Part shown: piece after piece, positions 48,948 through 58,458 of the stretch
Layout of the letters: each line of letters opens with the position of its first letter
Position numbering within the stretch: position 1 is the stretch's first letter
Assembly: GCA_029893765.1 (NCBI GenBank)
Contig: JARXZD010000005.1
Location: 1 to 64,000, forward strand
Direction of reading: 5' to 3'
Length of the DNA: 64,000 nt
Origin: Bacilli bacterium PM5-9
Lineage (GTDB): Bacteria; Bacillota_I; Bacilli_A; JAJDGJ01
Notes under the pieces: model-generated
What the model was told of the DNA's origin: nothing
What the model saw: the letters and a program-made list of their open reading frames with translations, nothing else
Databases searched by the model: none
Position numbers and translations under genes: made by a program

Positions 48948-50228
48948 ATGTTAGACATTAAAAGACTAAGAGACAATGTTGATGAAATTGTCGAAAGATT
49001 AAACACGAGAGGTCAAGACTATAGTTACTTAAAAGATACAGTTAAGTATGATGAAGAGAGAAGAGCGTTAGTACAAAAGGTAGAAGAGTTTAAAAACTAC
49101 CGTAATGAAAAATCAAAAGAGATTGGTGATTTAAAACGTAAAGGTGAGGATGCATCTGCAGTACTTGCTGAAGTTGATAAATATGCTGATGATATTAAAG
49201 ATTTAGATGAAAGAATTAATGAATTAGATGCTAAGATCTTTAAAATGTTATCTGAAACTCCAAATGTTCCACGTGAAACAGTGGCAGTTGGATTAGATGA
49301 AGATTCAAATGTTTGTTTAAGAGAAGTTGGAGAAAGAACTAAATTCGACTTTGAACCAAAACCACATTATGAAGTGGCAGAAGGATTAGATATTGTTGAC
49401 TTCGAAAGAGCAGCAAAAATTACTGGAAGTAGATTTGCTATTTACAAAGGATTAGGAGCAAAACTAGAAAGAGCGTTAATTGCTTTCATGTTAGATTTAC
49501 ATACACAAGAACATGGATATTTCGAAATGATTCCTCCATTCCTAGTTAATTCTAAAACAATGTTTGGAACAGGACAACTTCCAAAATTCGAAGAAGATAT
49601 GTTTGGTGTTAGAAATACAGACTATTGGTTAATACCAACAGCAGAAGTACCACTAACAAACTATCACGCTGAAGAGATTTTAAATAATCCAACATTCCCA
49701 ATGAAGTTTACAGCATATACACCATGCTTTAGAGCTGAAGCAGGTTCAGCTGGTAGAGATACAAGAGGATTAATTAGACAACATCAATTCAATAAAGTTG
49801 AGTTAGTATTATATGCTCATCCAGATCATTCTTATGAAGCATTAGATGAATTAACAAATAATGCTGAAGAAGTATTAAAAAGATTAGGATTACCATATCG
49901 TGTAATGCAATTATGTACTGGAGATACTGGATTCTGTTCTGCTAATACAAATGACTTAGAAGTATGGATGCCTGGATTTGATACTTATAGAGAAATCAGT
50001 AGCTGTTCAAACTGTGAGGATTTCCAAGCAAGAAGAGCAAACATCAAGTTTAAAGAAGATGGTGGAAAAGCAGAATATGTTCATACATTAAATGGTTCAG
50101 GAGTAGCAATTGGTCGTGCATTTTCAGCAATTCTTGAAAACTATCAACAAGCTGATGGAAGCGTACTTGTACCAGAAGTGTTAGTACCTTATATGGGTGG
50201 AATTACAAAAATTGAAAAACAAAAATAA
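48948..50228 (+). CDS. serS: Seryl-tRNA synthetase
   Basis: Class II synthetase of 426 residues. An N-terminal coiled-coil arm (about 25-100) binds tRNA. The catalytic core has TAEVPLTNYHAEEIL, motif 2 FRAEAGSAGRDTRGLIRQHQFNKVE and motif 3 LNGSGVAIGRAFSAILENYQ. The usual NIPHESVPVG after the arm reads NVPRETVAVG here; this stretch encodes a near-consensus parS. AAAGGAGAG precedes the ATG. Confidence 0.97.
   Translation: MLDIKRLRDNVDEIVERLNTRGQDYSYLKDTVKYDEERRALVQKVEEFKNYRNEKSKEIGDLKRKGEDASAVLAEVDKYADDIKDLDERINELDAKIFKMLSETPNVPRETVAVGLDEDSNVCLREVGERTKFDFEPKPHYEVAEGLDIVDFERAAKITGSRFAIYKGLGAKLERALIAFMLDLHTQEHGYFEMIPPFLVNSKTMFGTGQLPKFEEDMFGVRNTDYWLIPTAEVPLTNYHAEEILNNPTFPMKFTAYTPCFRAEAGSAGRDTRGLIRQHQFNKVELVLYAHPDHSYEALDELTNNAEEVLKRLGLPYRVMQLCTGDTGFCSANTNDLEVWMPGFDTYREISSCSNCEDFQARRANIKFKEDGGKAEYVHTLNGSGVAIGRAFSAILENYQQADGSVLVPEVLVPYMGGITKIEKQK
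49265..49280. other. Second parS-like site inside serS (one mismatch)
   Basis: TGTTCCACGTGAAACA differs from the parS consensus only at position 5 (C for T). It lies 412 bp from the perfect site and encodes V-P-R-E-T of SerRS. Confidence 0.6.
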
Positions 50229-50252
50229 AATGACTGAAAAGTCATTTTTTTA
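50227..50252 (+). terminator. Terminator after serS
   Basis: AAAATGACT GAAA AGTCATTTTTTT hairpin overlapping the end of serS. Confidence 0.8.
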
Positions 50253-50327
50253 ATGTGCTTATTGTGAAATTTATTTCAATATGTTAGAAAATAGTGTACA
50301 ATTATATTATTGAAGTGAGGTGGCATA

Positions 50328-50816
50328 GTGCAAACATTAAGAATAGGACAATCAACAGATATTCATAGATTAGAAGAAAACTTACCATTAGTTATTGGCG
50401 GAGTGAAAATAGACTATTCAAAAGGATGTGTGGCTCACAGTGATGGTGATGTGCTTGTTCATGCGATTACTGAAGCAATAATAGGTGCACTTGGATTAGG
50501 TGATTTAGGAAGTTTCTTTAGTGATCTTGATGATAGTAATAAGGATCGTAATTCTTTAGAAATGTTAAAGGAAATAAATGATCTTATGCAAAGTAAGAAT
50601 TATAGCATAGTAAATATAGATACACTTGTGTTATTAGAAGAGCCAAAATTAAAAAAGTATACTGATGATATGAAAAAAAATATCGCAGAAGTTTTAAAAA
50701 TTGATTGTGATAAAATAAATATAAAAGCAACTAGAGGAGAAAAGGTTGGTTTTATTGGAAGAGGAGATGGGATAATGGCACAAGCAGTTATCTTAATTGA
50801 TAAAAATGAAAGATAA
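50328..50816 (+). CDS. ispF: 2-C-methyl-D-erythritol 2,4-cyclodiphosphate synthase
   Basis: Zn-dependent cyclase of the non-mevalonate isoprenoid pathway. 162 residues, GTG start after GAGGTGG. The metal motif STDIHRL and the core HSDGDVLVHAITEAIIGALGLGD are present, as is the C-terminal ATRGEKVGFIGRGDGIMAQA. Where most relatives have FPDTD it has FSDLD. It is the only pathway gene here and leads a run of tightly packed plus-strand genes. Confidence 0.95.
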   Translation: MQTLRIGQSTDIHRLEENLPLVIGGVKIDYSKGCVAHSDGDVLVHAITEAIIGALGLGDLGSFFSDLDDSNKDRNSLEMLKEINDLMQSKNYSIVNIDTLVLLEEPKLKKYTDDMKKNIAEVLKIDCDKINIKATRGEKVGFIGRGDGIMAQAVILIDKNER

Positions 50817-51369
50817 TAAATTTACGATATTGATATTAATAAATGTTGTAGTATATTTTGCAGCACAAATTTTTATTGGGCAATCTGAATATGACATATA
50901 TTATTGGTTTGGTATTCAGAAGAATTTATTTTTAGATGGACATGAATTCTATCGTTTGTTTACATATTCATTTGCGCATGGGGACATAGTACATTTGATA
51001 ATGAATATGATTGCATTATATTATATATCTGATCCTGTAATAAGATTTACAGATGAGAAATTTTCATTTATAATATATGCAATAGCAGCACTAGTTAGTG
51101 GATTGGGTATTGTATTTTTTAGTAGTGAAATTACAGTTGGATCAAGTGGTGCAATATATGGATTATTTGGAGTAATAATTTACTATGCAATAAAACAATA
51201 CAGACATGGGTATAATGAAATGGTAGTATCACTATTACCAGTCATTATAATAAATATTATTATATCATTTGCTCCGGATGTTAGTCTTACAGGACATTTA
51301 TTTGGATTATTAGCTGGACTAATTGGAGCATTTATATATGATAAAAGAAAAAGACAACAATATTGGTAA
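50806..51369 (+). CDS. Rhomboid family intramembrane serine protease
   Basis: 187 residues, about six transmembrane helices. The catalytic Ser is in VGSSGAIYGLFG (GxSG) and the partner His in SLTGHLFGLLAG. HxxxN-type residues (HLIMNMIALYY) support a true rhomboid. The frame opens at TTG 50797, but ATG 50806 is taken. Neither has a strong ribosome site, and the start overlaps the ispF end, so translation is probably coupled. Confidence 0.92.
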   Translation: MKDNKFTILILINVVVYFAAQIFIGQSEYDIYYWFGIQKNLFLDGHEFYRLFTYSFAHGDIVHLIMNMIALYYISDPVIRFTDEKFSFIIYAIAALVSGLGIVFFSSEITVGSSGAIYGLFGVIIYYAIKQYRHGYNEMVVSLLPVIIINIIISFAPDVSLTGHLFGLLAGLIGAFIYDKRKRQQYW

Positions 51370-51379
51370 GGAGCAGAAT

Positions 51380-52828
51380 ATGAAAAAAGTTAGAGTTAGA
51401 TATGCACCAAGTCCAACAGGACATTTGCATATTGGTGGAGCAAGAACAGCATTATTTAATTATTTATTTGCAAAACATTATAATGGAGATTTTATTTTCA
51501 GATTAGAGGATACAGATATTGAAAGAAATATTCCAAATGGAGAAGCAAGTCAATTGGATAATTTAGAGTGGTTGGGAATAATTCCAGATGAATCACCAAT
51601 TAATCCTGGAGATTATGGTCCATATCGTCAAACTGAAAGATTAGATATTTATCAAGACTATGCAAAGAAATTAGTTGAGGCAGGTCTTGCATATGAGTGC
51701 TATTGTACTCCAGAGGAATTAGATGAAAGTAGAAAACAGCAAGAAAAAGAAGGACAATTCTCATTTAGATATGCTAGAACTTGTTGTGATTTAACTCAAG
51801 AACAAAAAGATAAATATAAAGAAGAAGGAAGAACTCCTTCAATTAGATTTAAAGTAGATGAAAATGCTGTCTATAAATGGCATGATATTGTTCGTGGAGA
51901 TATTGAGGTTGTTGGTAAAGATATTTCAGATTGGGTTATCATTAAATCAAATGGTATTGCAACTTACAATTTTGGAGTTACAATTGATGATGCATTAATG
52001 AAAATAAGTCATGTCTTTAGAGGTGAAGAGCATATTTCAAATACTCCAAAACAAATTATGGTTTATGATGCACTTGGTTTAGAAAAACCAGAATTTGGAC
52101 ATTTAACCTTAATTGTAAATGAGGATAGAAAAAAATTATCAAAGCGTGATGAAACAATTATGCAATTTGTTTCACAATATAAGGAAGAGGGTTATCTTCC
52201 AGAAGCATTATTTAATTTCTTCAGTTTACTAGGATGGAGTCCAGAAGGTGAAGAAGAAATATTTACGAAAAGCGAAATTATAGAAATGTTTGATGAAAAT
52301 AGATTATCTAAATCTCCATCAATGTTTGATAAAAAGAAATTATATTGGATTAATAATCACTATATTAAAAATACTGATATTGAAAAAATTGAAGCTATGT
52401 GCATGGAGTTTTTAAATGAAGCTTATCCAATGGATAAAAAGAGTAAAGAGTGGTCAAGAAAATTAATTGAATTATTTAAACCACAATTAAATTATTGCAA
52501 AGAAATTGTTGAATTAGTAAATCCGTTTTTTGAAGAATTTAATCTAACAAAGGAGGATATTGATTTTTTAAATGAATTAGAAGCTAAGGATCTTTTATTG
52601 GCAATTAAAGAAGAATTTAGTAAAATGGAAACTTTTGAAGCAGTAGAAATTAAAGAAGTAATTAGTAAAGTTGGAAAAGAAATGTCACGAAAAGGTAAAC
52701 AGTTATTTATGCCAGTAAGACTTGCAGTATCATGTAAAAGAAGTGGTGGCGATTTACCAACTGTTGTTGAGCTTTATGGAAAAGAATTAGCAATTGAGAA
52801 TATTGAAAAAACGATAGGAATGATGTAA
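51380..52828 (+). CDS. gltX: Glutamyl-tRNA synthetase
   Basis: Class I synthetase of 482 residues. The HIGH-type motif is PSPTGHLHIGGARTALF and the KMSKS-type motif KKLSKRDE. The C-terminal anticodon-binding helices are of bacterial type. The open frame begins at 51323 inside the rhomboid gene, but ATG 51380 has AAGGAG and starts the canonical MKKVRVRYAPSPTG. It may also charge tRNA-Gln if the genome lacks glnS; this cannot be judged here. Confidence 0.96.
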   Translation: MKKVRVRYAPSPTGHLHIGGARTALFNYLFAKHYNGDFIFRLEDTDIERNIPNGEASQLDNLEWLGIIPDESPINPGDYGPYRQTERLDIYQDYAKKLVEAGLAYECYCTPEELDESRKQQEKEGQFSFRYARTCCDLTQEQKDKYKEEGRTPSIRFKVDENAVYKWHDIVRGDIEVVGKDISDWVIIKSNGIATYNFGVTIDDALMKISHVFRGEEHISNTPKQIMVYDALGLEKPEFGHLTLIVNEDRKKLSKRDETIMQFVSQYKEEGYLPEALFNFFSLLGWSPEGEEEIFTKSEIIEMFDENRLSKSPSMFDKKKLYWINNHYIKNTDIEKIEAMCMEFLNEAYPMDKKSKEWSRKLIELFKPQLNYCKEIVELVNPFFEEFNLTKEDIDFLNELEAKDLLLAIKEEFSKMETFEAVEIKEVISKVGKEMSRKGKQLFMPVRLAVSCKRSGGDLPTVVELYGKELAIENIEKTIGMM

Positions 52829-53083
52829 TTGAGAATTGATAAGTTTTTACAAGTTAGTAGAATTATAAAAAGAAGAAGTGTAGCAAAAGAAATAGTTGAA
52901 AAGAAAAGAGTTTTATTAAATAATAAAGTAGCAAAGCCTTCAAGTAGTGTAAATGTAGATGATATTCTTAGTATCCAATTTGGAGATACAACACTTGAGC
53001 TTAAAGTGCTATTAGTTTCTGATAAAGTTAAGAAAGATCAAGCAAATGAAATGTATGAAATAATAAAAAGAGAGGATAATTAA
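52829..53083 (+). CDS. rqcP: S4-domain ribosome-associated protein RqcP/YabO-like
   Basis: 84 residues, a single S4 RNA-binding domain (MRIDKFLQVSRIIKRRSVAKEIV, then VLLNNKVAKPSSSVNVDDIL). Length and sequence fit the YabO/RqcP group, which acts with RqcH in elongating Ala tails on stalled nascent chains. It starts with TTG immediately after the gltX stop. Confidence 0.88.
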   Translation: MRIDKFLQVSRIIKRRSVAKEIVEKKRVLLNNKVAKPSSSVNVDDILSIQFGDTTLELKVLLVSDKVKKDQANEMYEIIKREDN

Positions 53084-53084
53084 A

Positions 53085-53723
53085 ATGAGAGAAGAAATTA
53101 TGGTATTATCAAGAACAAAGTATAAAAGAAAGAAAAAAATTATTGAAACTGCATATCAAATGTTTACTGAAAATGGAATATCATCAACATCTATGAATGA
53201 TATTGCTGAGGCGTGTGAAATTACACGTAGAACAATTTACAACTATTTTAATTCTAAAACAGACTTATTAACTTATCTAATGGTTGATGTTACTGAGGAT
53301 GTTGATGTAGACTTTCATGTAGATTATGATGATAAAATTACTGCAATTGAAAACATGAGAAAAGTTTTAAATACTAACTTTGATAGTTATTATAAACACA
53401 TGAGTGCTTTTCTATTTATAACTCAAGTAAGAATATATTTAAGTTATCGTTTAAAGAAAAGTATTGATGCAACTGATGATAGAAGTTCAGAACTACACAA
53501 AGCTTTTATTGAAGAAATAATGAATATTATTGAAAAAGGTCATGAAGATGGAACAATTAAAAAACTTGATATGGAAGTTGAAGAAACTTCTAAATTAATT
53601 TATCAATCTTTATACGGATACTTATCAAACATTACGATTGGTGCAAAAATAGCAAGAGCTAAGTATAATAGAAAATGTCAAAACTTTGAAGCGATGGTAA
53701 TTGGTTTTTTAGAAAGCAAATAA
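53085..53723 (+). CDS. TetR family transcriptional regulator
   Basis: 212 residues. The N-terminal helix-turn-helix domain (KKKIIETAYQMFTENGISSTSMNDIAEACEITRRTIYNYFNSKTDLL) is clear. The C-terminal ligand domain is unassigned. GAGAGG precedes ATG 53085; an internal ATG (53100) is an alternative start. It lies 1 nt after rqcP and 50 nt before the reverse rubrerythrin gene, whose promoter carries an inverted repeat, so control of that gene is plausible but unproven. Confidence 0.92.
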   Translation: MREEIMVLSRTKYKRKKKIIETAYQMFTENGISSTSMNDIAEACEITRRTIYNYFNSKTDLLTYLMVDVTEDVDVDFHVDYDDKITAIENMRKVLNTNFDSYYKHMSAFLFITQVRIYLSYRLKKSIDATDDRSSELHKAFIEEIMNIIEKGHEDGTIKKLDMEVEETSKLIYQSLYGYLSNITIGAKIARAKYNRKCQNFEAMVIGFLESK

Positions 53724-53737
53724 CTAGCAACTAGTTT

Positions 53738-53762
53738 CCTAACTTGATATAATTCAATTAGG
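53738..53762. promoter_or_regulatory. Inverted repeat over the -10 box and SD of the rubrerythrin gene
   Basis: CCTAA-c-TTGA-TATAAT-TCAA-TTAGG: 9-bp arms (one extra C) around a TATAAT -10 box, ending in the ribosome site. A regulator bound here would block transcription. A candidate operator for the adjacent TetR protein. Confidence 0.5.
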
Positions 53763-53773
53763 AGGTAGATATT

Positions 53774-54313
53774 ATGAAAAAATATAAATGTTTAGTTTGC
53801 GGTCATGTTCAAGACCACAATGATAAGTGTGAATTATGTGGTGTTGGTTCAGATAAATTTGTAGAAATTGAAGTAACTGATGAATTACAATGGGCTGATG
53901 AGCATAAATTAGGAGTAGCAAAAGGTGTAGATGCTGAAATATATGAGGGTCTATTAAAATGTTTTGATGCTGAGGTAAGTGAAGTAGGTATGTATTTAGC
54001 AATGGCTAGAGTTGCTTATCGCGAAGGATATCCAGAGATTGCTGAAGTTTTACGTCAAATAGCTTGGGAAGAAGCTGAACATGCTGCTAAGTTTGAAGAG
54101 TTAGCTCAAGATAAAATTTTTGAGTCTACAAAAGAAAATCTTAATAAAATGATTTATGGTGAAAATGGAGCATGCGAATTAAGATTGAAAATTGCGACTA
54201 TGGCAAAACAACAAGGATTAGATGCTATTCACGATTCTGTTCATGAGATTTCAAAAGATGAAGCAAGACATGGTAGAGCTTTACAAGGAATGTTAAATAG
54301 ATATTTTAAATAA
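53774..54313 (+). CDS. Reverse rubrerythrin (NADH peroxidase-type)
   Basis: 179 residues. The rubredoxin-like Cys4 domain comes first (Cys6, Cys9, Cys19, Cys22), then a ferritin-like di-iron domain with EVSEVGMYLAMARVA, AWEEAEHAAKFEE and ISKDEARHGRALQ. This order, opposite to classic rubrerythrin, defines the reverse rubrerythrins of anaerobes such as clostridia, which reduce peroxide and oxygen using electrons from NADH via reductase partners. AGGAGG precedes the ATG. Confidence 0.93.
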   Translation: MKKYKCLVCGHVQDHNDKCELCGVGSDKFVEIEVTDELQWADEHKLGVAKGVDAEIYEGLLKCFDAEVSEVGMYLAMARVAYREGYPEIAEVLRQIAWEEAEHAAKFEELAQDKIFESTKENLNKMIYGENGACELRLKIATMAKQQGLDAIHDSVHEISKDEARHGRALQGMLNRYFK

Positions 54314-54317
54314 AAAA

Positions 54318-54352
54318 AGATACTTTAGAGAACTACTCTGAAGTATTTTTAA
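54318..54352. terminator. Bidirectional terminator
   Basis: ATACTTTAGAG / CTCTGAAGTAT stem with T-runs on both strands, between the convergent rubrerythrin and ArAE-type genes. Confidence 0.75.
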
Positions 54353-55284
54353 TTTTCTATTCTATTATATTCTCTTAATAAATCAATATATATATTAAGA
54401 TTTGATAAAAAGTTAGTATTTACAAAGAAATTCTCATCATTTGTATACTCAGTATATAATGATTTGATTTCTTTTTTTATTGAAGGTATCTCGTCTTTTT
54501 CACTAGGGTATTGTTTGATTTTATTTAGTTGAATAATAATAGGAATAATAGCTTCTTTAAAGTCATCATTAATATTTGGTAATTCAAAGACAACTTGGGT
54601 TTGTGCCTCAACTAAGTTTATCTCAATAAGTCTTTCAATTAAATCTTGCTTCTTTGTTTGTGAAATATACTTAACATTTAATTCTTCTTTTGCAATGCTT
54701 TTTTCTTTTTTTAATTCATCAAGAGTGTTTTTTAATTCAATGTAAGAATATTCTTCTAAATCATGTGCCATAAAAATATGAATATATTGATTTAACTTTA
54801 ATAAAATTTGATTAAGGTCATCAGCCTTTCTTGGCCTAAATAAAATTGCATTTACTATTAAAGCAATCAGCATACCAAAGAAAGTAGAATACAATCTATC
54901 AAAACTACGACTTATTAAATCAGTTTGGTCGCTTGCTAACATCATTAGTGCAACTAATGTGAATGCAGCAGTAAGGTAAGTATCAATAAAATTAATTTTT
55001 TTAATAATTATGAATAAGCATAATAAAGCAAATGAAATACTATATGGGTTAAGCCCAAATAGATACGAATATACAATTGCAAAAATGAATGCAATAAAGT
55101 TTGATGACATTTGTTCGAATAAGGCATGAATTGAAAGTGTTAATGATTCACGCATTGATTTAAGAGAACCAATCCCAGCAAAAAAACTTTCGCAATGAAA
55201 GAATGGCGATAAAACAAGACTTATGAAAAAAGCAAAGACTGTTTTTAGTATTCTTAAAGGTAATGCATTAATTTTTGTTTTCAT
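54349..55284 (-). CDS. Aromatic acid exporter family (ArAE_1/UPF0421-like) membrane protein
   Basis: 311 residues. The N-terminal half has several hydrophobic helices (about 14-150), including RSFDRLYSTFFGMLIALIVNAILF, typical of ArAE_1/FUSC-like proteins. The C-terminal half is a charged, helical cytoplasmic domain (about 155-311). The substrate is unknown; the family name does not establish aromatic acid export. It is on the minus strand, head-on to replication. Confidence 0.85.
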   Translation of the reverse strand: MKTKINALPLRILKTVFAFFISLVLSPFFHCESFFAGIGSLKSMRESLTLSIHALFEQMSSNFIAFIFAIVYSYLFGLNPYSISFALLCLFIIIKKINFIDTYLTAAFTLVALMMLASDQTDLISRSFDRLYSTFFGMLIALIVNAILFRPRKADDLNQILLKLNQYIHIFMAHDLEEYSYIELKNTLDELKKEKSIAKEELNVKYISQTKKQDLIERLIEINLVEAQTQVVFELPNINDDFKEAIIPIIIQLNKIKQYPSEKDEIPSIKKEIKSLYTEYTNDENFFVNTNFLSNLNIYIDLLREYNRIEN

Positions 55285-55330
55285 ATTGATACACCTCTAT
55301 ATAATTATCATAACACTTTTTTAATAGTAT

Positions 55331-55359
55331 ATAAAGAAAAAGAGGAATTAACCTCTTTT
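55331..55359 (-). terminator. Terminator of glmU-prs-pth
   Basis: AAAAGAGG / CCTCTTTTTC stem on the minus strand overlapping the pth stop. Confidence 0.75.
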
Positions 55360-55920
55360 ATGATAAATGCTCATTAATGAAGTGAGATCATTATTCAGAA
55401 ACTCTATTGCTGCTTTTGCAGCATTGTTAATTGCCACTTCAATTTTATCGTTTTCATCTTTATTAAATTTAGATAATACATAATCTTTTGTATTAGGATA
55501 ATTGCTTCTTCCAATTCCGATTTTAATTCGTGGAACATTTTCAGTTTTAAGATGACTAATGATATTTTTCATACCATTTTGGCCACCACTAGATCCTTTT
55601 AAACGAAGTCTAATATCTCCTAACTTAGTATCCATATCATCAAATATTATTAAAATGTTATCTATATCAATATTAAAATAATTAACAAATTGAACAACAC
55701 TTTCACCACTAAGATTCATGTATGTTTGTGGTTTTAAAATAATAACTTTTTGATTATCAATAACTCCTTGATAATAAATACCATTAAATTTAGTTTTATC
55801 TAAAGATATATTATTGTCTTCACATATCTTATCAATACACATAAATCCAACATTATGTTTAGTTTTTTGATAATCCTTTCCAGGATTACCTAAACCAACA
55901 ATTAATTTAATACTATTCAT
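55348..55920 (-). CDS. pth: Peptidyl-tRNA hydrolase
   Basis: Releases peptides from prematurely dissociated peptidyl-tRNA. About 190 residues. [19 protein letters not shown] carries the catalytic His; [13 protein letters not shown] and [11 protein letters not shown] are conserved. The frame opens at GTG 55938, but ATG 55920 gives the canonical N-terminus and overlaps the prs stop by 8 nt. Confidence 0.95.
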   Translation of the reverse strand: MNSIKLIVGLGNPGKDYQKTKHNVGFMCIDKICEDNNISLDKTKFNGIYYQGVIDNQKVIILKPQTYMNLSGESVVQFVNYFNIDIDNILIIFDDMDTKLGDIRLRLKGSSGGQNGMKNIISHLKTENVPRIKIGIGRSNYPNTKDYVLSKFNKDENDKIEVAINNAAKAAIEFLNNDLTSLMSIYHKRG

Positions 55921-56860
55921 ATTGAGAGACTGCTTCACTCACTGGTTTTACATTTTCAATATGATCAATTACCGAAGCAACGATTGGTGCAATAGAAATA
56001 ACTTTAATTTTGTCTATTTGTTTTTCAACTGGAAGTTCAATACTATCAGTAGTTATTAGACTTTCAATTACAGAATCTTGAATTCTTTCAATTGCTGGAC
56101 CTGATAAAACAGGATGCGTACAGCATGCTAAAACTTTAGTTGCTCCTAAATCTTTAATAGCTTTTGCACCAGCACAAATAGTACCAGCAGTATCAATCAT
56201 ATCATCAATTAAGATAGCAATTTTACCTTCAACTGAACCAATGATATTCATTACTTCAGCAACGTTAGCTTTAGGACGTCTTTTATCAATGATTGCGATT
56301 GGACAATCTAAAATTTTTGCAAGACTACGAGCACGAGTTGTTCCACCATGGTCTGGTGATACCACTACAATATCTTCACTTGGAAGTGATTTGAAATGAG
56401 TAGCAAGTAATGGTAAAGCATAAATATCATCAATAGGAATGGTAAAGAAACCTTGTATTTGTGATGCATGTAAATCAAAAGTAATAATACGATTAGCACC
56501 AGCTGTTTGTAACATATCCGCAACTAATCTTGAAGTTATTGGTTGACGAGGTTTAGCTTTACGATCCTGTCTAGCATAACCATAATATGGAATGATTACA
56601 TTGATAGTTCTAGCACTTGCTCTTTTTAAAGCATCAATCATAATTAATAGTTCCATGATTGATTCATTTGTTGGTGCACAAGTTGATTGAACAACATAAC
56701 AGTTTTTTCCACGTACTGATTGTTCAATTTCTACTAGAGTTTCTCCATCAGCAAAGTTTTTTACATTACACTTTGCTTGTTCAACTCCTAATTTTTCACA
56801 AACTTTTTCAGTTAAATGTTTGCTTGTTGATAATGAAAAGATAAGTGTTCTTGATAACAT
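55913..56860 (-). CDS. prs: Ribose-phosphate pyrophosphokinase
   Basis: Makes PRPP, substrate of PurF and other pathways. 315 residues. The flexible ATP loop region has [30 protein letters not shown] and the PRPP loop [13 protein letters not shown] are present. It lies 15 nt after glmU, the same neighbour order as in Bacillus. Confidence 0.97.
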   Translation of the reverse strand: MLSRTLIFSLSTSKHLTEKVCEKLGVEQAKCNVKNFADGETLVEIEQSVRGKNCYVVQSTCAPTNESIMELLIMIDALKRASARTINVIIPYYGYARQDRKAKPRQPITSRLVADMLQTAGANRIITFDLHASQIQGFFTIPIDDIYALPLLATHFKSLPSEDIVVVSPDHGGTTRARSLAKILDCPIAIIDKRRPKANVAEVMNIIGSVEGKIAILIDDMIDTAGTICAGAKAIKDLGATKVLACCTHPVLSGPAIERIQDSVIESLITTDSIELPVEKQIDKIKVISIAPIVASVIDHIENVKPVSEAVSQYE

Positions 56861-56875
56861 TTTTAAAAAATCCCC

Positions 56876-58237
56876 CTATTTAAATTTTGATGCAAAATCA
56901 TTTTTTATTTCTTGTCTAACACGACCAATAACTAGTGATTCGCTTGGAACATCATTTGTAACTGTTGTTCCAGCAGCAATTACTGCATCAGCCTCAATTT
57001 TTACTGGTGCAATTAAGTTTGAATTGCATCCAACAAAGACATTGTCTTCAATTATTGTTTGATGTTTTTTACTACCATCATAGTTTACAGTGATTGTTCC
57101 ACAACCAATATTTACATCGTTTCCAACAATCGCATCACCAATATATGAAAGATGTGCTGATTTACTTCTTTGTCCAAACATTGCTTTTTTAAGTTCAACA
57201 AAGTTACCGATGTTAACATTATCTTCAACAGTACAGTTTTGGCGAAGACGTGCATAAGGTCCAATCTTAACGTTATTTTTAATTGTACTATCATAGATAT
57301 GAGAATGGATAATTGATGTATTTTTTAAAATAACTGAATTAATAATCTCACTATTTGGTCCAATTATACAATTTTCATCAATTGTTGTATCTCCATAAAT
57401 ATATGTATTTGGATGAATAACTGTATCAAAACCTATTTTTACATCTGGGCTGATATATGTAGATTTTGGATCAACGATTGTAACACCATTATCCATTAAT
57501 GAATTATTAATTTTTTCTTGAAGAATAGTTTGAGCATAAGCTAAAGTTTTTCTATCATTAATACCAATTGTTTCATCTAAATCATTTAAAATACAACCAT
57601 CAACTTTATATCCCTTGTCATACATTATCGAAATAATATCAGTTAAATAGTATTCTTTTTGAGCATTATTATTATCTATTAAATTAATTAACTCAAATAA
57701 TTTCTTATTATCAAAAATATATGTTCCTGTATTAAATTCATTGATTAGTTTTTCATCATCACTAGCATCTTTAAATTCAACAATTCCTTTAACATTATTT
57801 TTATCATCTCTTATAATACGTCCGTATGCTAAAGCATCATCTAAGACACCTGTTAAAATTGTAGCAGTATTTTCATTTCTCAAATGATGGTCAATTAAAG
57901 CTTCGATTGTACTACTTGAAATTAGCGGAGTATCACCACAAATAATAATTGTTAGCCCATCTTGATTTTCCAAACATTCGCTTGCCATCATAATCGCATG
58001 ACCTGTTCCTAATTGTTTAGTTTGATAAACAAATCTACTATCGTCTTTAATTACTTCTTCAACTAGTTCAGATTTATAACCTACAACAGAAATAATATCG
58101 GTAACATTAGCAGTTCTTAAATTATCAATAACATGCATAATCATTGGCTTATTTAAAATTTTATGAATTACTTTGGGATAGTTAGATTTCATTCTTGTAC
58201 CTTTTCCCGCAGCTAATATAATTGCATTTACTTTCAT
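56876..58237 (-). CDS. glmU: Bifunctional UDP-GlcNAc pyrophosphorylase/GlcN-1-P acetyltransferase GlmU
   Basis: Produces UDP-GlcNAc for the cell wall. 453 residues. The N-terminal uridylyltransferase has LAAGKGTRMKSNYPKVIH; the C-terminal left-handed beta helix has hexapeptide repeats and AHLSYIGDAIVGNDVNIGCGT. First gene of glmU-prs-pth. Confidence 0.97.
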   Translation of the reverse strand: MKVNAIILAAGKGTRMKSNYPKVIHKILNKPMIMHVIDNLRTANVTDIISVVGYKSELVEEVIKDDSRFVYQTKQLGTGHAIMMASECLENQDGLTIIICGDTPLISSSTIEALIDHHLRNENTATILTGVLDDALAYGRIIRDDKNNVKGIVEFKDASDDEKLINEFNTGTYIFDNKKLFELINLIDNNNAQKEYYLTDIISIMYDKGYKVDGCILNDLDETIGINDRKTLAYAQTILQEKINNSLMDNGVTIVDPKSTYISPDVKIGFDTVIHPNTYIYGDTTIDENCIIGPNSEIINSVILKNTSIIHSHIYDSTIKNNVKIGPYARLRQNCTVEDNVNIGNFVELKKAMFGQRSKSAHLSYIGDAIVGNDVNIGCGTITVNYDGSKKHQTIIEDNVFVGCNSNLIAPVKIEADAVIAAGTTVTNDVPSESLVIGRVRQEIKNDFASKFK

Positions 58238-58254
58238 GTTTTCACCTCATAAAT

Positions 58255-58283
58255 ATTATAGCACAAACAAGAATAATTCTAAA
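58255..58283 (-). promoter_or_regulatory. glmU operon promoter
   Basis: TTTAGA, 17 nt, TATAAT on the minus strand, ending about 18 nt before the glmU ATG. The rest of the 58284-58458 gap is AT-rich and must hold the uvrB promoter, which I could not place with confidence. Confidence 0.5.
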
Positions 58284-58458
58284 TATAAAATATTATTTCC
58301 TGGGTAATTATATTATATTAATAAAATAAATGTTTTATTAAATATCTATGAAATTATAAAATATATTGTTAAAGTAAATTATCTTATAAAAGTGAACATG
58401 CTATACATTTAAAGTTTTTTTTGATAAAATTATCTAGCAATGATGGGGGGGAAGTAGC

